Part shown: piece by piece, positions 5,556 to 13,063 of the stretch
Position numbering within the stretch: position 1 is the stretch's first letter
Layout of the letters: each line of letters starts with the position of its first letter
NCBI GenBank assembly: GCA_001871815.1
Contig: MNVP01000092.1
Span: 1-16,031 of the forward strand
Direction: 5' to 3'
DNA: 16,031 nucleotides
DNA from: Candidatus Omnitrophica bacterium CG1_02_40_15
Lineage (GTDB): Bacteria; Omnitrophota; Gorgyraeia; Gorgyraeales; Gorgyraeaceae
Position numbers and translations under genes: made by a program
Notes under the pieces: model-generated
What the model was told of the DNA's origin: nothing
The model's input: the letters and a program-made list of their open reading frames with translations, nothing else
Database searches by the model: none

Positions 5556-7448
5556 ATGAGTAAAGTTATTGGTATTGATTTAGGGACATCTAACTCAGCA
5601 GCTTCAGTAATGGAGGCTGGCAGGCCTGTTATAATTCCCAGCGCAGAAGGCGCGGGAGTAGCAAGCGGAAAAGCTTTCCCGTCTTATGTGGCATTTACCA
5701 AAGACGGCCAGAAACTTGTAGGCGAACCGGCCAGGCGTCAGGCAGCTATAAACGCCGAAGGCACTGTCCAGGCAGCCAAGCGCAAGATGGGCACAGACTT
5801 CAAGTTTAAGATCTTCAACAAGGAATATACCCCTCAGCAGATATCTGCTTTTATCCTGCAAAAAATAAAGCAGGACGCAGAGGCATATCTGGGCGAGAAG
5901 GTAGAAGGTGTGGTTATTACCTGCCCTGCGTATTTTGATGATAACCAGCGTCAAGCTACCAAGGATGCTGGCGAGATAGCGGGCTTAAAGGTTATGCGTA
6001 TTATAAATGAACCCACAGCCGCCTGCCTGGCCTATGGTTTGGACAAGGTTCAAAAATCGCAGAAGATTATGGTATTCGATCTTGGCGGCGGGACATTGGA
6101 CGTTACTATAATGGAAATGGACCAGGGCGTATTTCATGTGCAGGCAACTTCCGGAGATACGCAGCTGGGCGGCACTGACATGGACAAAGTCCTGCTGGAA
6201 TACCTGGCAGGGCAATTCAAGCGCGAAACAGGCATTGACCTTATGAACGATAAGATGGCAGTGCAGCGCTTGCGCGAAGCTGCGGAAAAGGCCAAGATAG
6301 AATTATCTTCCACAGTCTCTACGGATATAAATCTTCCTTTTATTACAGCGGATGCTTCAGGCCCAAAACATATGACCATGACTTTATCCAGGGCAAAGCT
6401 TGAAGACCTTGTAAAGACTATTGTCGACAGGTGCAAAAAGCCTGTTGACCAGGCAGTAAAGGATTCAAACCTTTCCACAAAAGATATTGACAGGATCATT
6501 ATGGTGGGCGGACCGACCAGGATGCCTATTGTCCAGAAATTCCTGGAAGATTATGTGGGAAAAAAGATAGAACGCGGGGTAGATCCTATGGAATGCGTTG
6601 CGCTAGGTGCAGCAATCCAGGCCGCGATTATTACCGGCGACATGAAAGATGTACTGCTTCTTGACGTCACCCCGCTTTCTTTAGGCATAGAAACTTTGGG
6701 TGGAGTAAGCACGAAATTAATAGAAAGAAACGCCTCTATCCCTACGCAGAAGAGCCAGATTTTCTCAACTGCCGCAGATAACCAGACCGCGGTTACCATC
6801 AGGGTTTTGCAGGGCGAGCGCCAGATGGCAAGCGACAATGTAGAGCTGGGAAGGTTTGATTTGGTGGGCATTCCTGCCGCGCCGCGCGGTATACCTCAGA
6901 TTGAGGTAAAGTTTGACATTGACCGCGATGGGATTGTGCATGTTTCCGCAAAAGATTTGGGAACAGGCAAAGAGCAGACTATTAAAATCACTGCTCCGAC
7001 CAAACTCTCAAAAGATGAGATAGAAAAGATGGTTAAGCAGGCTGAACAGTTTGCCGACCAGGATAAAAAGAAGAGAGAGGAAATCGAGATAAAGAATCAG
7101 GCAGATGCTCTTGCGTATTCTGTTGAAAGGTCCTTGAAGGATTTCGGCGACAAGGTCAGCCAGGACGATAGGTTAAACATAGAAAGAAAGCTCACTGACC
7201 TTAAAGAAGCTTTAAAAGGCACAGACGCTGAAAAGATTAAAAAGTCAATGGAAGAGCTTAGCCATGCCGCGCATAAATTGGCTGAAGAGGTCTATAAGCA
7301 AGCTCAGGCAAAACAGGCTAAACCTGGCCAGCCAGGAGCAGGAGATGCGGAAGCTGGCGGGCAAGGGCCTTCTGAAGCATCTAACAACGAAAAGCCTAAG
7401 AAAAAAGACGGCGAGGATGTTATTGACGCCGAATTCAAAGAAAAGTAA
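5556..7448 (+). CDS. dnaK: molecular chaperone DnaK (Hsp70)
   Basis: ATP-dependent chaperone acting with DnaJ and GrpE. The ATPase domain has IGIDLGTSNS (5-14), catalytic-lysine region AAKRKMGTD (K75), INEPTAACLAYGLD, DLGGGTLDV (175-183), GGTDMD and MVGGPTRMP. The interdomain linker is VLLLDVTPLSLG (366-377), and the acidic tail ends VIDAEFKEK. ATG 5556 has a strong GAGGAGG at 5543-5549, the best ribosome binding site in the window. It lacks the roughly two-dozen-residue insert found after the KRLIGR region in most Gram-negative DnaK proteins, and so resembles Gram-positive and archaeal forms. It also has a slightly enlarged AGVASGKAF loop where RTTPS usually stands, and GTSNS instead of GTTNS. 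630 residues. Confidence 0.97.
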   Translation: MSKVIGIDLGTSNSAASVMEAGRPVIIPSAEGAGVASGKAFPSYVAFTKDGQKLVGEPARRQAAINAEGTVQAAKRKMGTDFKFKIFNKEYTPQQISAFILQKIKQDAEAYLGEKVEGVVITCPAYFDDNQRQATKDAGEIAGLKVMRIINEPTAACLAYGLDKVQKSQKIMVFDLGGGTLDVTIMEMDQGVFHVQATSGDTQLGGTDMDKVLLEYLAGQFKRETGIDLMNDKMAVQRLREAAEKAKIELSSTVSTDINLPFITADASGPKHMTMTLSRAKLEDLVKTIVDRCKKPVDQAVKDSNLSTKDIDRIIMVGGPTRMPIVQKFLEDYVGKKIERGVDPMECVALGAAIQAAIITGDMKDVLLLDVTPLSLGIETLGGVSTKLIERNASIPTQKSQIFSTAADNQTAVTIRVLQGERQMASDNVELGRFDLVGIPAAPRGIPQIEVKFDIDRDGIVHVSAKDLGTGKEQTIKITAPTKLSKDEIEKMVKQAEQFADQDKKKREEIEIKNQADALAYSVERSLKDFGDKVSQDDRLNIERKLTDLKEALKGTDAEKIKKSMEELSHAAHKLAEEVYKQAQAKQAKPGQPGAGDAEAGGQGPSEASNNEKPKKKDGEDVIDAEFKEK

Positions 7449-7449
7449 T

Positions 7450-7563
7450 CGCGGAACCAACGCGGAAGCAGTTACTCGTTTCACTCGCAACTGACGCGGA
7501 AAAACGCGGAAGCTATGTATGAATTTCTGCGTAGTTCTGCGTTACGTTCCGCGTAGTTCAGCG
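7450..7563 (+). repeat. CGCGGAA-word inverted repeat between dnaK and dnaJ
   Basis: CGCGGAAC, CGCGGAAGC, CGCGGAA and CGCGGAAGC on the left face CTGCGTAGTTCTGCG, GTTCCGCG and GTAGTTCAGCG on the right, giving an imperfect long hairpin. A smaller CAGTT...AACTG hairpin (7469-7493) containing two CTCG words interrupts the left side and may be a nested insertion. It begins two bases after the dnaK stop. No T-run follows. Confidence 0.8.
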
Positions 7564-7585
7564 ATAAACAAGTTTTCTATTAAAT

Positions 7586-8743
7586 ATGACAACAAAGCGA
7601 GATTACTACGAGATTCTGGGCGTGCCGAAGAGCGCGAGCGTAGATGATATAAAAAAGGCATATAGAAATCTTGCGCTTAAACATCATCCTGACCGCGTTG
7701 CCCCTGACAAGAAAAAAGAAGCTGAAGAGAAATTCAAGGAAATCTCAGAGTCTTACGCAGTTCTTTCTGACTCTCAGAAGCGCAGCCAGTATGACCAGTT
7801 TGGCCACGCAGGCATTGATTCTAAATATTCGTCTGAGGATATATTTAGAAACGCTGATTTTTCAAGCATCTTTGAAGACATGGGCGTTGGCGGGGATATG
7901 TTTGAGGAGATCCTTGGCAGTTTTGGAATGTTCGGAGGCTCTGGCTATAGGCGAAGCCGCGGGTCTGGAAGAGGAAGAGATCTTGAATTTGAAGTGGAAA
8001 TCTCTTTCGAAGAAGCAGCGTTCGGGACTAAAAAAACTATAAATATCCCAAGGCATGAAACATGCGGCGCTTGCAGCGGTTCAGGAGCCAAACCAGGCAC
8101 TAAAAAAACTAACTGCCCCACTTGCAACGGCAGGGGCCAGGTCTTATATTCAGCAGGTTTTATAAATGTTTCCCAGACTTGCCCTAAATGCAGAGGCGAA
8201 GGCTCTATTATAAAAAACCCATGTTCCAAGTGCGATGGAGCTGGTAAAGTCAGGGGCGCTCAAAAGATAGAGGTAACTATTCCCGCAGGCGTTGACACAG
8301 GTTCGCGTTTACGCGTCCAGGGTGAAGGAGATTCTGGTTCAAAAGGCGGCCCTTCTGGAGACCTTTATATTTATATAAATGTAAAAGAGCACCTTGTGTT
8401 TCAGAGGCATGGTTATGATATAATCTGCGTTGTGCCTATCAGTTTCCCTTTGGCTACTCTTGGCGGAGAAATAGAAGTTCCTACTCTTACAGGCAATGTA
8501 ATGATGAGGATTCCTGAGGGCACTCAAAGCGAGAGGGTATTCCGCCTGGGCGGAAAAGGCGTAAAGAACCTGCGTGGTTACGGCACAGGCGATCAGCTTG
8601 TGAAAGTTATAGTGGAAACGCCTACCCACTTGACTTCAGAACAGAAAAAGTATTTAAGAGAATTTGAAAGAGTGTGTAATGGAAGCGTTAACCCAATGTT
8701 TGAGTCTTTTATGGATAAAGTGAAAAGATTATTTAAAAAATAG
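7586..8743 (+). CDS. dnaJ: chaperone protein DnaJ (Hsp40)
   Basis: Delivers unfolded substrates to DnaK and stimulates its ATPase. The J domain (about 1-72) has HPD at 34-36. It is followed by a G/F-rich linker (about 97-130), then the zinc domain with four CxxCxGxG repeats at C160/C163, C177/C180, C199/C202 and C213/C216, then the two C-terminal beta domains (IPAGVDTGSRLRVQGEG and FRLGGKGVKNL). This is the complete type I layout. ATG 7586 opens with MTTKRDYYEILGV as expected; no clear ribosome binding site is visible after the repeat that fills the upstream gap. 385 residues. It is the last chaperone gene of the operon. Confidence 0.97.
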   Translation: MTTKRDYYEILGVPKSASVDDIKKAYRNLALKHHPDRVAPDKKKEAEEKFKEISESYAVLSDSQKRSQYDQFGHAGIDSKYSSEDIFRNADFSSIFEDMGVGGDMFEEILGSFGMFGGSGYRRSRGSGRGRDLEFEVEISFEEAAFGTKKTINIPRHETCGACSGSGAKPGTKKTNCPTCNGRGQVLYSAGFINVSQTCPKCRGEGSIIKNPCSKCDGAGKVRGAQKIEVTIPAGVDTGSRLRVQGEGDSGSKGGPSGDLYIYINVKEHLVFQRHGYDIICVVPISFPLATLGGEIEVPTLTGNVMMRIPEGTQSERVFRLGGKGVKNLRGYGTGDQLVKVIVETPTHLTSEQKKYLREFERVCNGSVNPMFESFMDKVKRLFKK

Positions 8744-8748
8744 ATTTT

Positions 8749-8808
8749 GGTGAAAGGTTAACGGTTTAAGGTGGTTTACTTTAAACTTTTCACCTCTCAC
8801 CTTTAACC
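8749..8808 (+). repeat. GGTTTAAGG/GGTGAAAGG-word inverted repeat after dnaJ
   Basis: The left side holds GGTGAAAGGTTAACGG and TTTAAGGTGG. The right side holds CTTTAAACTTTTCACC and CTCACCTTTAACC, its approximate reverse complement with the words in another order. It fills most of the gap between dnaJ and the zinc-ribbon gene. It could act as a weak terminator or processing site, but there is no T-run directly after the stem. Confidence 0.75.
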
Positions 8809-8833
8809 AACATATATTTTTAGGAGGAATATA

Positions 8834-9097
8834 ATGCCCACATACGAATACGAATGCGCAAAATGCAAAAAGACTTTTGAGATATCCCAGAGCATGAAAG
8901 ACAAGCCTTTAACCGCTTGCCCTGATAAAAAATGTAATGGCAAAGTAAAGCGTTTGATAAGCGCCGGAGGTGGTTTTATATTCAAGGGCCCTGGTTTTTA
9001 CACCACTGATTACAGGAGCTCCAGCTATAAGGAAAAGGCAAAAAAGGATAGCCCTTCCAGCCCATGTTACACATGCAAAGAAGGGTGCAAACATTGA
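8834..9097 (+). CDS. FmdB/CxxC-type zinc ribbon protein
   Basis: Small 87-residue protein that starts MPTYEYECAKC, the hallmark of the FmdB-type regulatory zinc ribbon family. It has C8, C11, C29 and C34 as likely zinc ligands, and a second cysteine cluster near the end (C78, C81, C85). Family members are broadly distributed; the name comes from a putative regulator next to formamidase in Methylophilus, and no general function is established. AGGAGG at 8822-8827 sits six bases before ATG 8834, a strong signal. Its stop overlaps the next start by one base (TGATG), so it is probably co-translated with the VanZ-like gene. Moderate certainty on family, none on substrate. Confidence 0.9.
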   Translation: MPTYEYECAKCKKTFEISQSMKDKPLTACPDKKCNGKVKRLISAGGGFIFKGPGFYTTDYRSSSYKEKAKKDSPSSPCYTCKEGCKH

Positions 9098-9459
9098 TGA
9101 AGAAATTCCTTAAATACTGGGCGCCTTTATACCTGTATGCGGGAATTATATTTTACATTTCAAGCATTCCAGAACCTCTGCCTCAGATTTCCATACCTTA
9201 TTTTGATAAATTTTTGCATGTAATCGAATATGCTGTTTTCGGTATTCTCGCTGCCAGAGCTTTTAAAAATTCTCCCCTAGAAGTTCTCCGCAGAAATTTT
9301 AAAATACTGGCAGTCCTGGCAGCAGTAGCTTATGGAACATCGGATGAATTGCACCAGCTTTTTGTGTCATGCCGCAGTTACGATACTTTTGATGTAATAG
9401 CAGATCTTATAGGCGGAACAATAGGAGCGCTATATTATGGCAGATATTATCCCCTTTAA
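9097..9459 (+). CDS. VanZ-like membrane protein
   Basis: About 120 residues with three to four predicted membrane segments (WAPLYLYAGIIFYISSI, FLHVIEYAVFGILAARAF, ILAVLAAVAYG, DVIADLIGGTIGALYY). Typical VanZ-family features are HVIEY after the first helix and SDELHQLFVSCRSYDTFDVIADLIGG. The family is named for a teicoplanin-resistance protein, but most members are of unknown role in the cell envelope. ATG 9097 is chosen because it overlaps the preceding stop and begins just before the first hydrophobic segment; the in-frame ATG at 9064 would add residues shadowing the zinc-ribbon gene. The 3' end overlaps the DUF1015 start by 23 bases. Confidence 0.88.
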   Translation: MKKFLKYWAPLYLYAGIIFYISSIPEPLPQISIPYFDKFLHVIEYAVFGILAARAFKNSPLEVLRRNFKILAVLAAVAYGTSDELHQLFVSCRSYDTFDVIADLIGGTIGALYYGRYYPL

Positions 9460-10642
9460 AGGCGTTCGTTATAACCCGGAGAAGATAAAAGCAATTTCAA
9501 AAATAGTTACCCCGCCTTATGACGTAATCTCCGAAGAGGAACAGTCAGAACTTTACAGAAGAAGTCAGTATAATATTGTCCGGATGCTTTTGGGAAAGGA
9601 TTTGCCTGGCGATAATGATAAAGAAAATAAATATACCCGCGCAAAGAATTATCTTAAAGCATGGCAGAAAAATGGAGTTTTGAAAAAAGATGCAGAGGCC
9701 AGCATATATATAAACCTGCAGGAGTTCAAGCTTGACGGAAAGCAAAAAAGAAGAATCGGCTTTATCGCGCTTTTAAAGCTCGAAGAATTTGATACGAAAA
9801 AATCTTCTATATATCCTCATGAAAATACGCTGTCTGCTCCAAAAGAAGACAGGGCTAAACTCATTTATGCTATTGAAGCAAATCTCGGGCCTGTATTCGC
9901 GATATTCGAAGACCGTGACAGGTCTATCTCCGATATTCTCAGGAAACAGATGTTGTCCAAACCATTAGTAAATATAGTGGATAGTCATGGTATCAGAAAT
10001 AAATTCTGGCAGGTCCCTGATAAAAAAATCATAGATGCGCTTTGCAGTTCCATGAAAAATAAAAAGATTTTCATCGCAGACGGCCACCATAGATACGAAG
10101 TGGGCCTTTGGTTCAATAAATTCAAAAAAGGCCCTAAATATGGCTACATCCTAACCTATTTTACGGACCTTCTTGGCGACGGCCTTGTGGTATTGCCTTA
10201 CCACAGGCTAATAGGCGGTGTAGGGGAGGGTTTGAAACCCTCCCCTACAGATTTGAAAAAACATTTCACTACAAAAGCCCTTGGATCTAAAAAAGACCTT
10301 AAAGCCTTTCTTGGTAAAGCCAAGCCCAGCGAAGCCAGATTTGTAATTTATGCGCAGAAACATTTCACAGGCCTTATGTTTAAAGATAAGAAGGACCTGG
10401 ACGTTACTATTGCCAAAAATCTTATCATTGAGCCTCTAAAGAATTTTTTTATAGATTTTACAAAAGATTTGGATTATGCTATTAAGGAAGTAAACAAGGG
10501 TAAATTCAGTTTTGCCATTTTAGTTAACCCTGTCAAGATTACGGAAATCAGGGATATTGCTTTCTTAGGCAGGCGCATGCCGCAGAAATCAACATATTTT
10601 TACCCCAAGGCCCTCACGGGTTTAGTTATAAATGTATTTTGA
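9437..10642 (+). CDS. DUF1015 family protein
   Basis: Cytosolic protein of the DUF1015 family, function not established. Recognised by the N-terminal MADIIPFKGVRYNP and VTPPYDVISEEEQ, YPHENTL (about 126-132), and the conserved ADGHHRYE (214-221). ATG 9437 has AGGAG at 9423-9427 with nine bases of spacing and lies inside the end of the VanZ-like gene, so translation is probably coupled. At 401 residues it is near the family's usual length. Residues about 261-271 (GVGEGLKPSPT) are encoded by a perfect 31-bp palindrome placed in frame between LPYHRLIG and DLKKHF. No signal peptide or membrane segment is seen. Confidence 0.9.
   Translation: MADIIPFKGVRYNPEKIKAISKIVTPPYDVISEEEQSELYRRSQYNIVRMLLGKDLPGDNDKENKYTRAKNYLKAWQKNGVLKKDAEASIYINLQEFKLDGKQKRRIGFIALLKLEEFDTKKSSIYPHENTLSAPKEDRAKLIYAIEANLGPVFAIFEDRDRSISDILRKQMLSKPLVNIVDSHGIRNKFWQVPDKKIIDALCSSMKNKKIFIADGHHRYEVGLWFNKFKKGPKYGYILTYFTDLLGDGLVVLPYHRLIGGVGEGLKPSPTDLKKHFTTKALGSKKDLKAFLGKAKPSEARFVIYAQKHFTGLMFKDKKDLDVTIAKNLIIEPLKNFFIDFTKDLDYAIKEVNKGKFSFAILVNPVKITEIRDIAFLGRRMPQKSTYFYPKALTGLVINVF
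10219..10249 (+). repeat. GTAGGG-type perfect palindrome in frame inside the DUF1015 gene
   Basis: TGTAGGGGAGGGTTT, a single central G, then AAACCCTCCCCTACA: 15-base arms without a mismatch. It encodes the proline/glycine-rich VGEGLKPSPT. The GTAGGG...CCCTAC ends are shared with 3454-3481 and 14464-14492, while the core differs. Confidence 0.92.
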
Positions 10643-10655
10643 AAAGAATAATGAA

Positions 10656-10725
10656 GGTTGAGATTTAGGTTGAGGTTAAGGTGGTCTCAATTTATCTCAA
10701 CCTCAATCTTAATCTTAACCTAAAT
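10656..10725 (+). repeat. GGTTGAG/GGTTAAG-word inverted repeat before accD
   Basis: The left side holds GGTTGAG, TTTAGGTTGAGGTTAAGG. The right side holds ATCTCAACCTCAATC and TTAATCTTAACCTAAAT. ATTTAGGTTGAGGTTAAG pairs with the right arm at 16 of 18 positions. It fills the gap between the DUF1015 gene and accD, ending nine bases before the accD start and displacing any ribosome binding site. Confidence 0.8.
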
Positions 10726-10733
10726 ATTAAACC

Positions 10734-11579
10734 ATGCCTCTATTCGGTAATCCAAAATCTAGAGCCCATAATATCCCGCAGAAGCGCAAAGGCGTGCCTG
10801 ATGGCCAGTGGGTAAAGTGCGAAGACTGCGGCGAGATCATCTATAAAAAAACTCTTGATGAAAATTTTAAGGTCTGCTCTAAATGCAATTTCCATTTTAC
10901 ACTTACTGCATACGAGCGCATAAGTCAATTCGTTGACGAAAATAGCTTTGAAGAATTTGATAAAGACATGAAATCAGGGGATCCTTTAGGTTTCAAAGGC
11001 CCTAAGGCGTATCCTGTAAAACTAGAAGAGGACCAGAAATCTACAGGCATGATAGATGCCTGCGTGATAGGTAAAGCGCTTCTTGAGGCAAATAAGATTG
11101 CTCTAGGCGTCACTGATTCACGTTTCATAATGGGCACCATGGGGCAGGTGGTAGGCGAGAAGATCACGAGAATCACAGAATACGCTACAGAAAACAAGCT
11201 GCCTCTAATAATAATATCAGGTTCAGGCGGAGGCGCCAGGATGTATGAGGGCTTGATCTCTCTAATGCAGATGGCTAAGACGAGCGCTGCACTTGCCAGG
11301 CACAATAAGGCAGGCCTTTTATATATTTCAATACTTACTAATCCCACCATGGCAGGAGTCCTTGCAAGTTTTGCCACGCTAGGTGACATTATAATAGCAG
11401 AGCCGAAAGCCCTCATTGGTTTTACGGGTCCCAGAGTAATAGAGCAGACTATTCGCCAGAAACTTCCAGAAGGCTTTCAAACCTCAGAGTTTCTTCTCGA
11501 GCATGGCCTTATAGATATAGTCAGCCATCGCAAAAACCTTAAAAATATTGTCTTACAGCTTATCACCTATTTATCTTAA
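10734..11579 (+). CDS. accD: acetyl-CoA carboxylase carboxyltransferase subunit beta
   Basis: With AccA (not in this window) it transfers the carboxyl group from carboxybiotin to acetyl-CoA, giving malonyl-CoA for fatty acid synthesis. The N-terminal zinc ribbon has C29, C32, C48 and C51 (VKCEDC and KVCSKCNFHF). The crotonase-fold core has GSGGGARMYEGLISLMQMAK, TNPTMAGVLASFATLGD, EPKALIGFTGPRVIEQTI and LPEGFQTSEFLLEHGLID, all strongly conserved. 281 residues, complete. ATG 10734 is the only sensible start; no Shine-Dalgarno is visible because the preceding repeat comes within nine bases. It may be read through from the upstream genes. Confidence 0.96.
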   Translation: MPLFGNPKSRAHNIPQKRKGVPDGQWVKCEDCGEIIYKKTLDENFKVCSKCNFHFTLTAYERISQFVDENSFEEFDKDMKSGDPLGFKGPKAYPVKLEEDQKSTGMIDACVIGKALLEANKIALGVTDSRFIMGTMGQVVGEKITRITEYATENKLPLIIISGSGGGARMYEGLISLMQMAKTSAALARHNKAGLLYISILTNPTMAGVLASFATLGDIIIAEPKALIGFTGPRVIEQTIRQKLPEGFQTSEFLLEHGLIDIVSHRKNLKNIVLQLITYLS

Positions 11580-11585
11580 AACAGT

Positions 11586-11614
11586 TTGACATTGCTATAA
11601 AATTTAGTTATTAT
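11586..11614 (+). promoter_or_regulatory. probable sigma-70 promoter for the ABC ATPase gene
   Basis: TTGACA (11586-11591), 17-base spacer, TATTAT (11609-11614), a five-of-six -10. TATAAT also occurs at 11612-11617, but with a 20-base spacer. It lies seven bases after the accD stop in an A+T-rich stretch. The leader to the ABC gene would contain two strong hairpins. Confidence 0.6.
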
Positions 11615-11637
11615 AATATACTATTATTACGAACCAC

Positions 11638-11695
11638 GCCCCGTTCCAAACCTAAGAGATAGCTTTAAGAGATTCGCATAGGTTTGGAACGGGGC
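11638..11695 (+). repeat. 17-bp inverted repeat upstream of the ABC ATPase gene
   Basis: GCCCCGTTCCAAACCTA (11638-11654) and its exact reverse complement (11679-11695) are separated by 24 bases. The hairpin is flanked by a direct repeat ATTACGAAC (11626-11634 and 11700-11708), which could be a target duplication or chance in a word-repeat setting. No T-run follows. Confidence 0.88.
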
Positions 11696-11714
11696 ACGAA
11701 TTACGAACGACGAC

Positions 11715-11777
11715 CGAAGGAAGTCCCGAGCGAAGCCCCGCCCTTTGTAATCAAAGGGCGGGACGAAGCCGAGGGGC
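11715..11777 (+). repeat. AGTCCC...GAGGGGC repeat interrupted by a CCCGCCCTTTG palindrome
   Basis: The outer sequence matches the uninterrupted copy at 231-256. At the CGAAGC position it is split by CCCGCCCTTTG (11737-11747), TAAT, CAAAGGGCGGG (11752-11762). CGAAGC appears on both sides (11731-11736 and 11764-11769), as expected for a 6-bp target duplication. The same palindrome ends occur in the hrcA leader (3787-3832) with a different, longer loop. Confidence 0.85.
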
Positions 11778-11791
11778 GAGCGACGAAAAAA

Positions 11792-12895
11792 ATGGCGCAG
11801 GTAAGTTTAAAGGATGTTTCCAAGATATATCCTGGCAATATACAGGCTGTTCACACTATAAGCCTTGGCGTAGAGAACAGGGAATTTGTTGTCCTTGTAG
11901 GGCCTTCGGGATGCGGCAAGTCCACTATATTAAGAATGATAGCAGGCTTGGAAGATGTTACAAAAGGCGAAATCTGGATAGGCAATAAGATGGTGAATGA
12001 TGTGCCTCCCAAGGATAGAGACATTGCCATGGTCTTCCAGAATTACGCGCTTTATCCCCACATGACTGTTTACGAAAATATGTCATTTACTCTCAAACTG
12101 CGCAAATATCCTAAGAGAGAGATAAAAACCAGAGTTAAAGAAGCAGCTGATATCCTAGGCATCGCCAAACTTTTAAACAGGCGGCCCAAGGAACTTTCAG
12201 GCGGCCAGCGCCAGAGAGTTGCGGTCGGCAGGGCCATTGTCCGCAAGCCGCTGGTATTTTTATTTGACGAACCATTGAGCAATCTTGACGCTAAGATGCG
12301 TGTCCAGATGAGGGCAGAATTAAATAAGCTCCATATCAGGCTCCAATCTACCATGATATACGTAACCCATGACCAGACAGAAGCTATGACTATGGGTAAC
12401 CGCATAGTTGTAATGAAAGATGGTATCATTCAGCAGATAGCAGACCCTATCACGCTTTACGATAAGCCGGTAAATAAATTTGTAGCAGGTTTCATGGGCT
12501 CTCCTCCTATGAATTTTATAAAGGGGAGGATAATCAAAAAAGACTCAAAGTTTTTCTTTACAGAAGATAGCTTTACCATGAAGATAATAGAAGACATGTA
12601 CAAAAAATTGGCCCCTTATGAAGGCAAAGAAGTTTTTTTCGGCATAAGGCCTGAAGACATATATGACAAACTTTTCACTTCTCAGGCATCTTCTGAAAAT
12701 ACAGTAAAAGCCGTTGTTGAAATGGTAGAGCCTATGGGCGCAGAATCATACCTGTATATCGCAATCGGAAAAAGCTCGCTTATCGCAAGAGTAGGGGGGC
12801 ATGACAAGCCAGAAGTTAATCAGGATATAGATCTTGTGCTTGACATGTCAAAGGCCCACTTCTTTAATAAAGACACAGAAGAAATAATAATATAA
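11792..12895 (+). CDS. ugpC: sugar-type ABC transporter ATP-binding protein (UgpC/MsmX/MalK family)
   Basis: Nucleotide-binding subunit that powers uptake of sugars or glycerol-phosphate through a separate permease. Walker A is GPSGCGKS (37-44), the Q loop is FQNYALYPHMTV (Q83), the signature is LSGGQ (135-139), Walker B is VFLFDE (155-160) and the switch is YVTHDQTEAM (H193). GFMGSPPMNF leads into a C-terminal TOBE/regulatory domain (about 240-367), which places it in the multi-sugar/MalK class. ATG 11792 gives MAQVSLKDVSKIYPGN at the expected N-terminus; the open frame extends back to 11684 only through repeat DNA. No permease or binding-protein genes are nearby, so it may serve several transporters, as MsmX does. 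The gene symbol is a family-level name; substrate unknown. Confidence 0.93.
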   Translation: MAQVSLKDVSKIYPGNIQAVHTISLGVENREFVVLVGPSGCGKSTILRMIAGLEDVTKGEIWIGNKMVNDVPPKDRDIAMVFQNYALYPHMTVYENMSFTLKLRKYPKREIKTRVKEAADILGIAKLLNRRPKELSGGQRQRVAVGRAIVRKPLVFLFDEPLSNLDAKMRVQMRAELNKLHIRLQSTMIYVTHDQTEAMTMGNRIVVMKDGIIQQIADPITLYDKPVNKFVAGFMGSPPMNFIKGRIIKKDSKFFFTEDSFTMKIIEDMYKKLAPYEGKEVFFGIRPEDIYDKLFTSQASSENTVKAVVEMVEPMGAESYLYIAIGKSSLIARVGGHDKPEVNQDIDLVLDMSKAHFFNKDTEEIII

Positions 12896-12899
12896 ACCT

Positions 12900-13062
12900 G
12901 ACCCTGAGTCCCTCGACATGCTCGGGATATTTCTGCAAGATACTGAGCCGTTCGACAGGCTCACGGTGCTTCGAATGGTGCTGAGCGAAGTCGAAGCACG
13001 AAGCCGAAGTACAAGAGAGCCCTTGCGCTGGCTAAACTATAGCGAGCACGTCGAAGGGTGCT
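12900..13062 (+). repeat. mosaic of TCGACAGGCTC/GAGCGAAGTCGAAG repeats
   Basis: The gap contains CCCTGAG, CCTCGACATGCTCGGG, GAGCCGTTCGACAGGCTC (a hairpin), GTGCTTCGA...TCGAAGCAC (12967-12999 region, nine-base perfect arms) and a final GTCGAAGGGTGC. These words belong to a dispersed repeat type common in many environmental genomes (recalled, not searched). A reading frame at 12918-13103 is only a translation of this DNA. GAAGGG at 13053-13058 probably serves as the ribosome binding site of the next gene. Confidence 0.75.
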
Positions 13063-13063
13063 T

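Noticed and set aside
11684..11791. 36-residue N-terminal extension of the ABC ATPase
   Set aside because: It is encoded wholly by repeat DNA including the nested palindrome; family homology begins at MAQVSLKDV.
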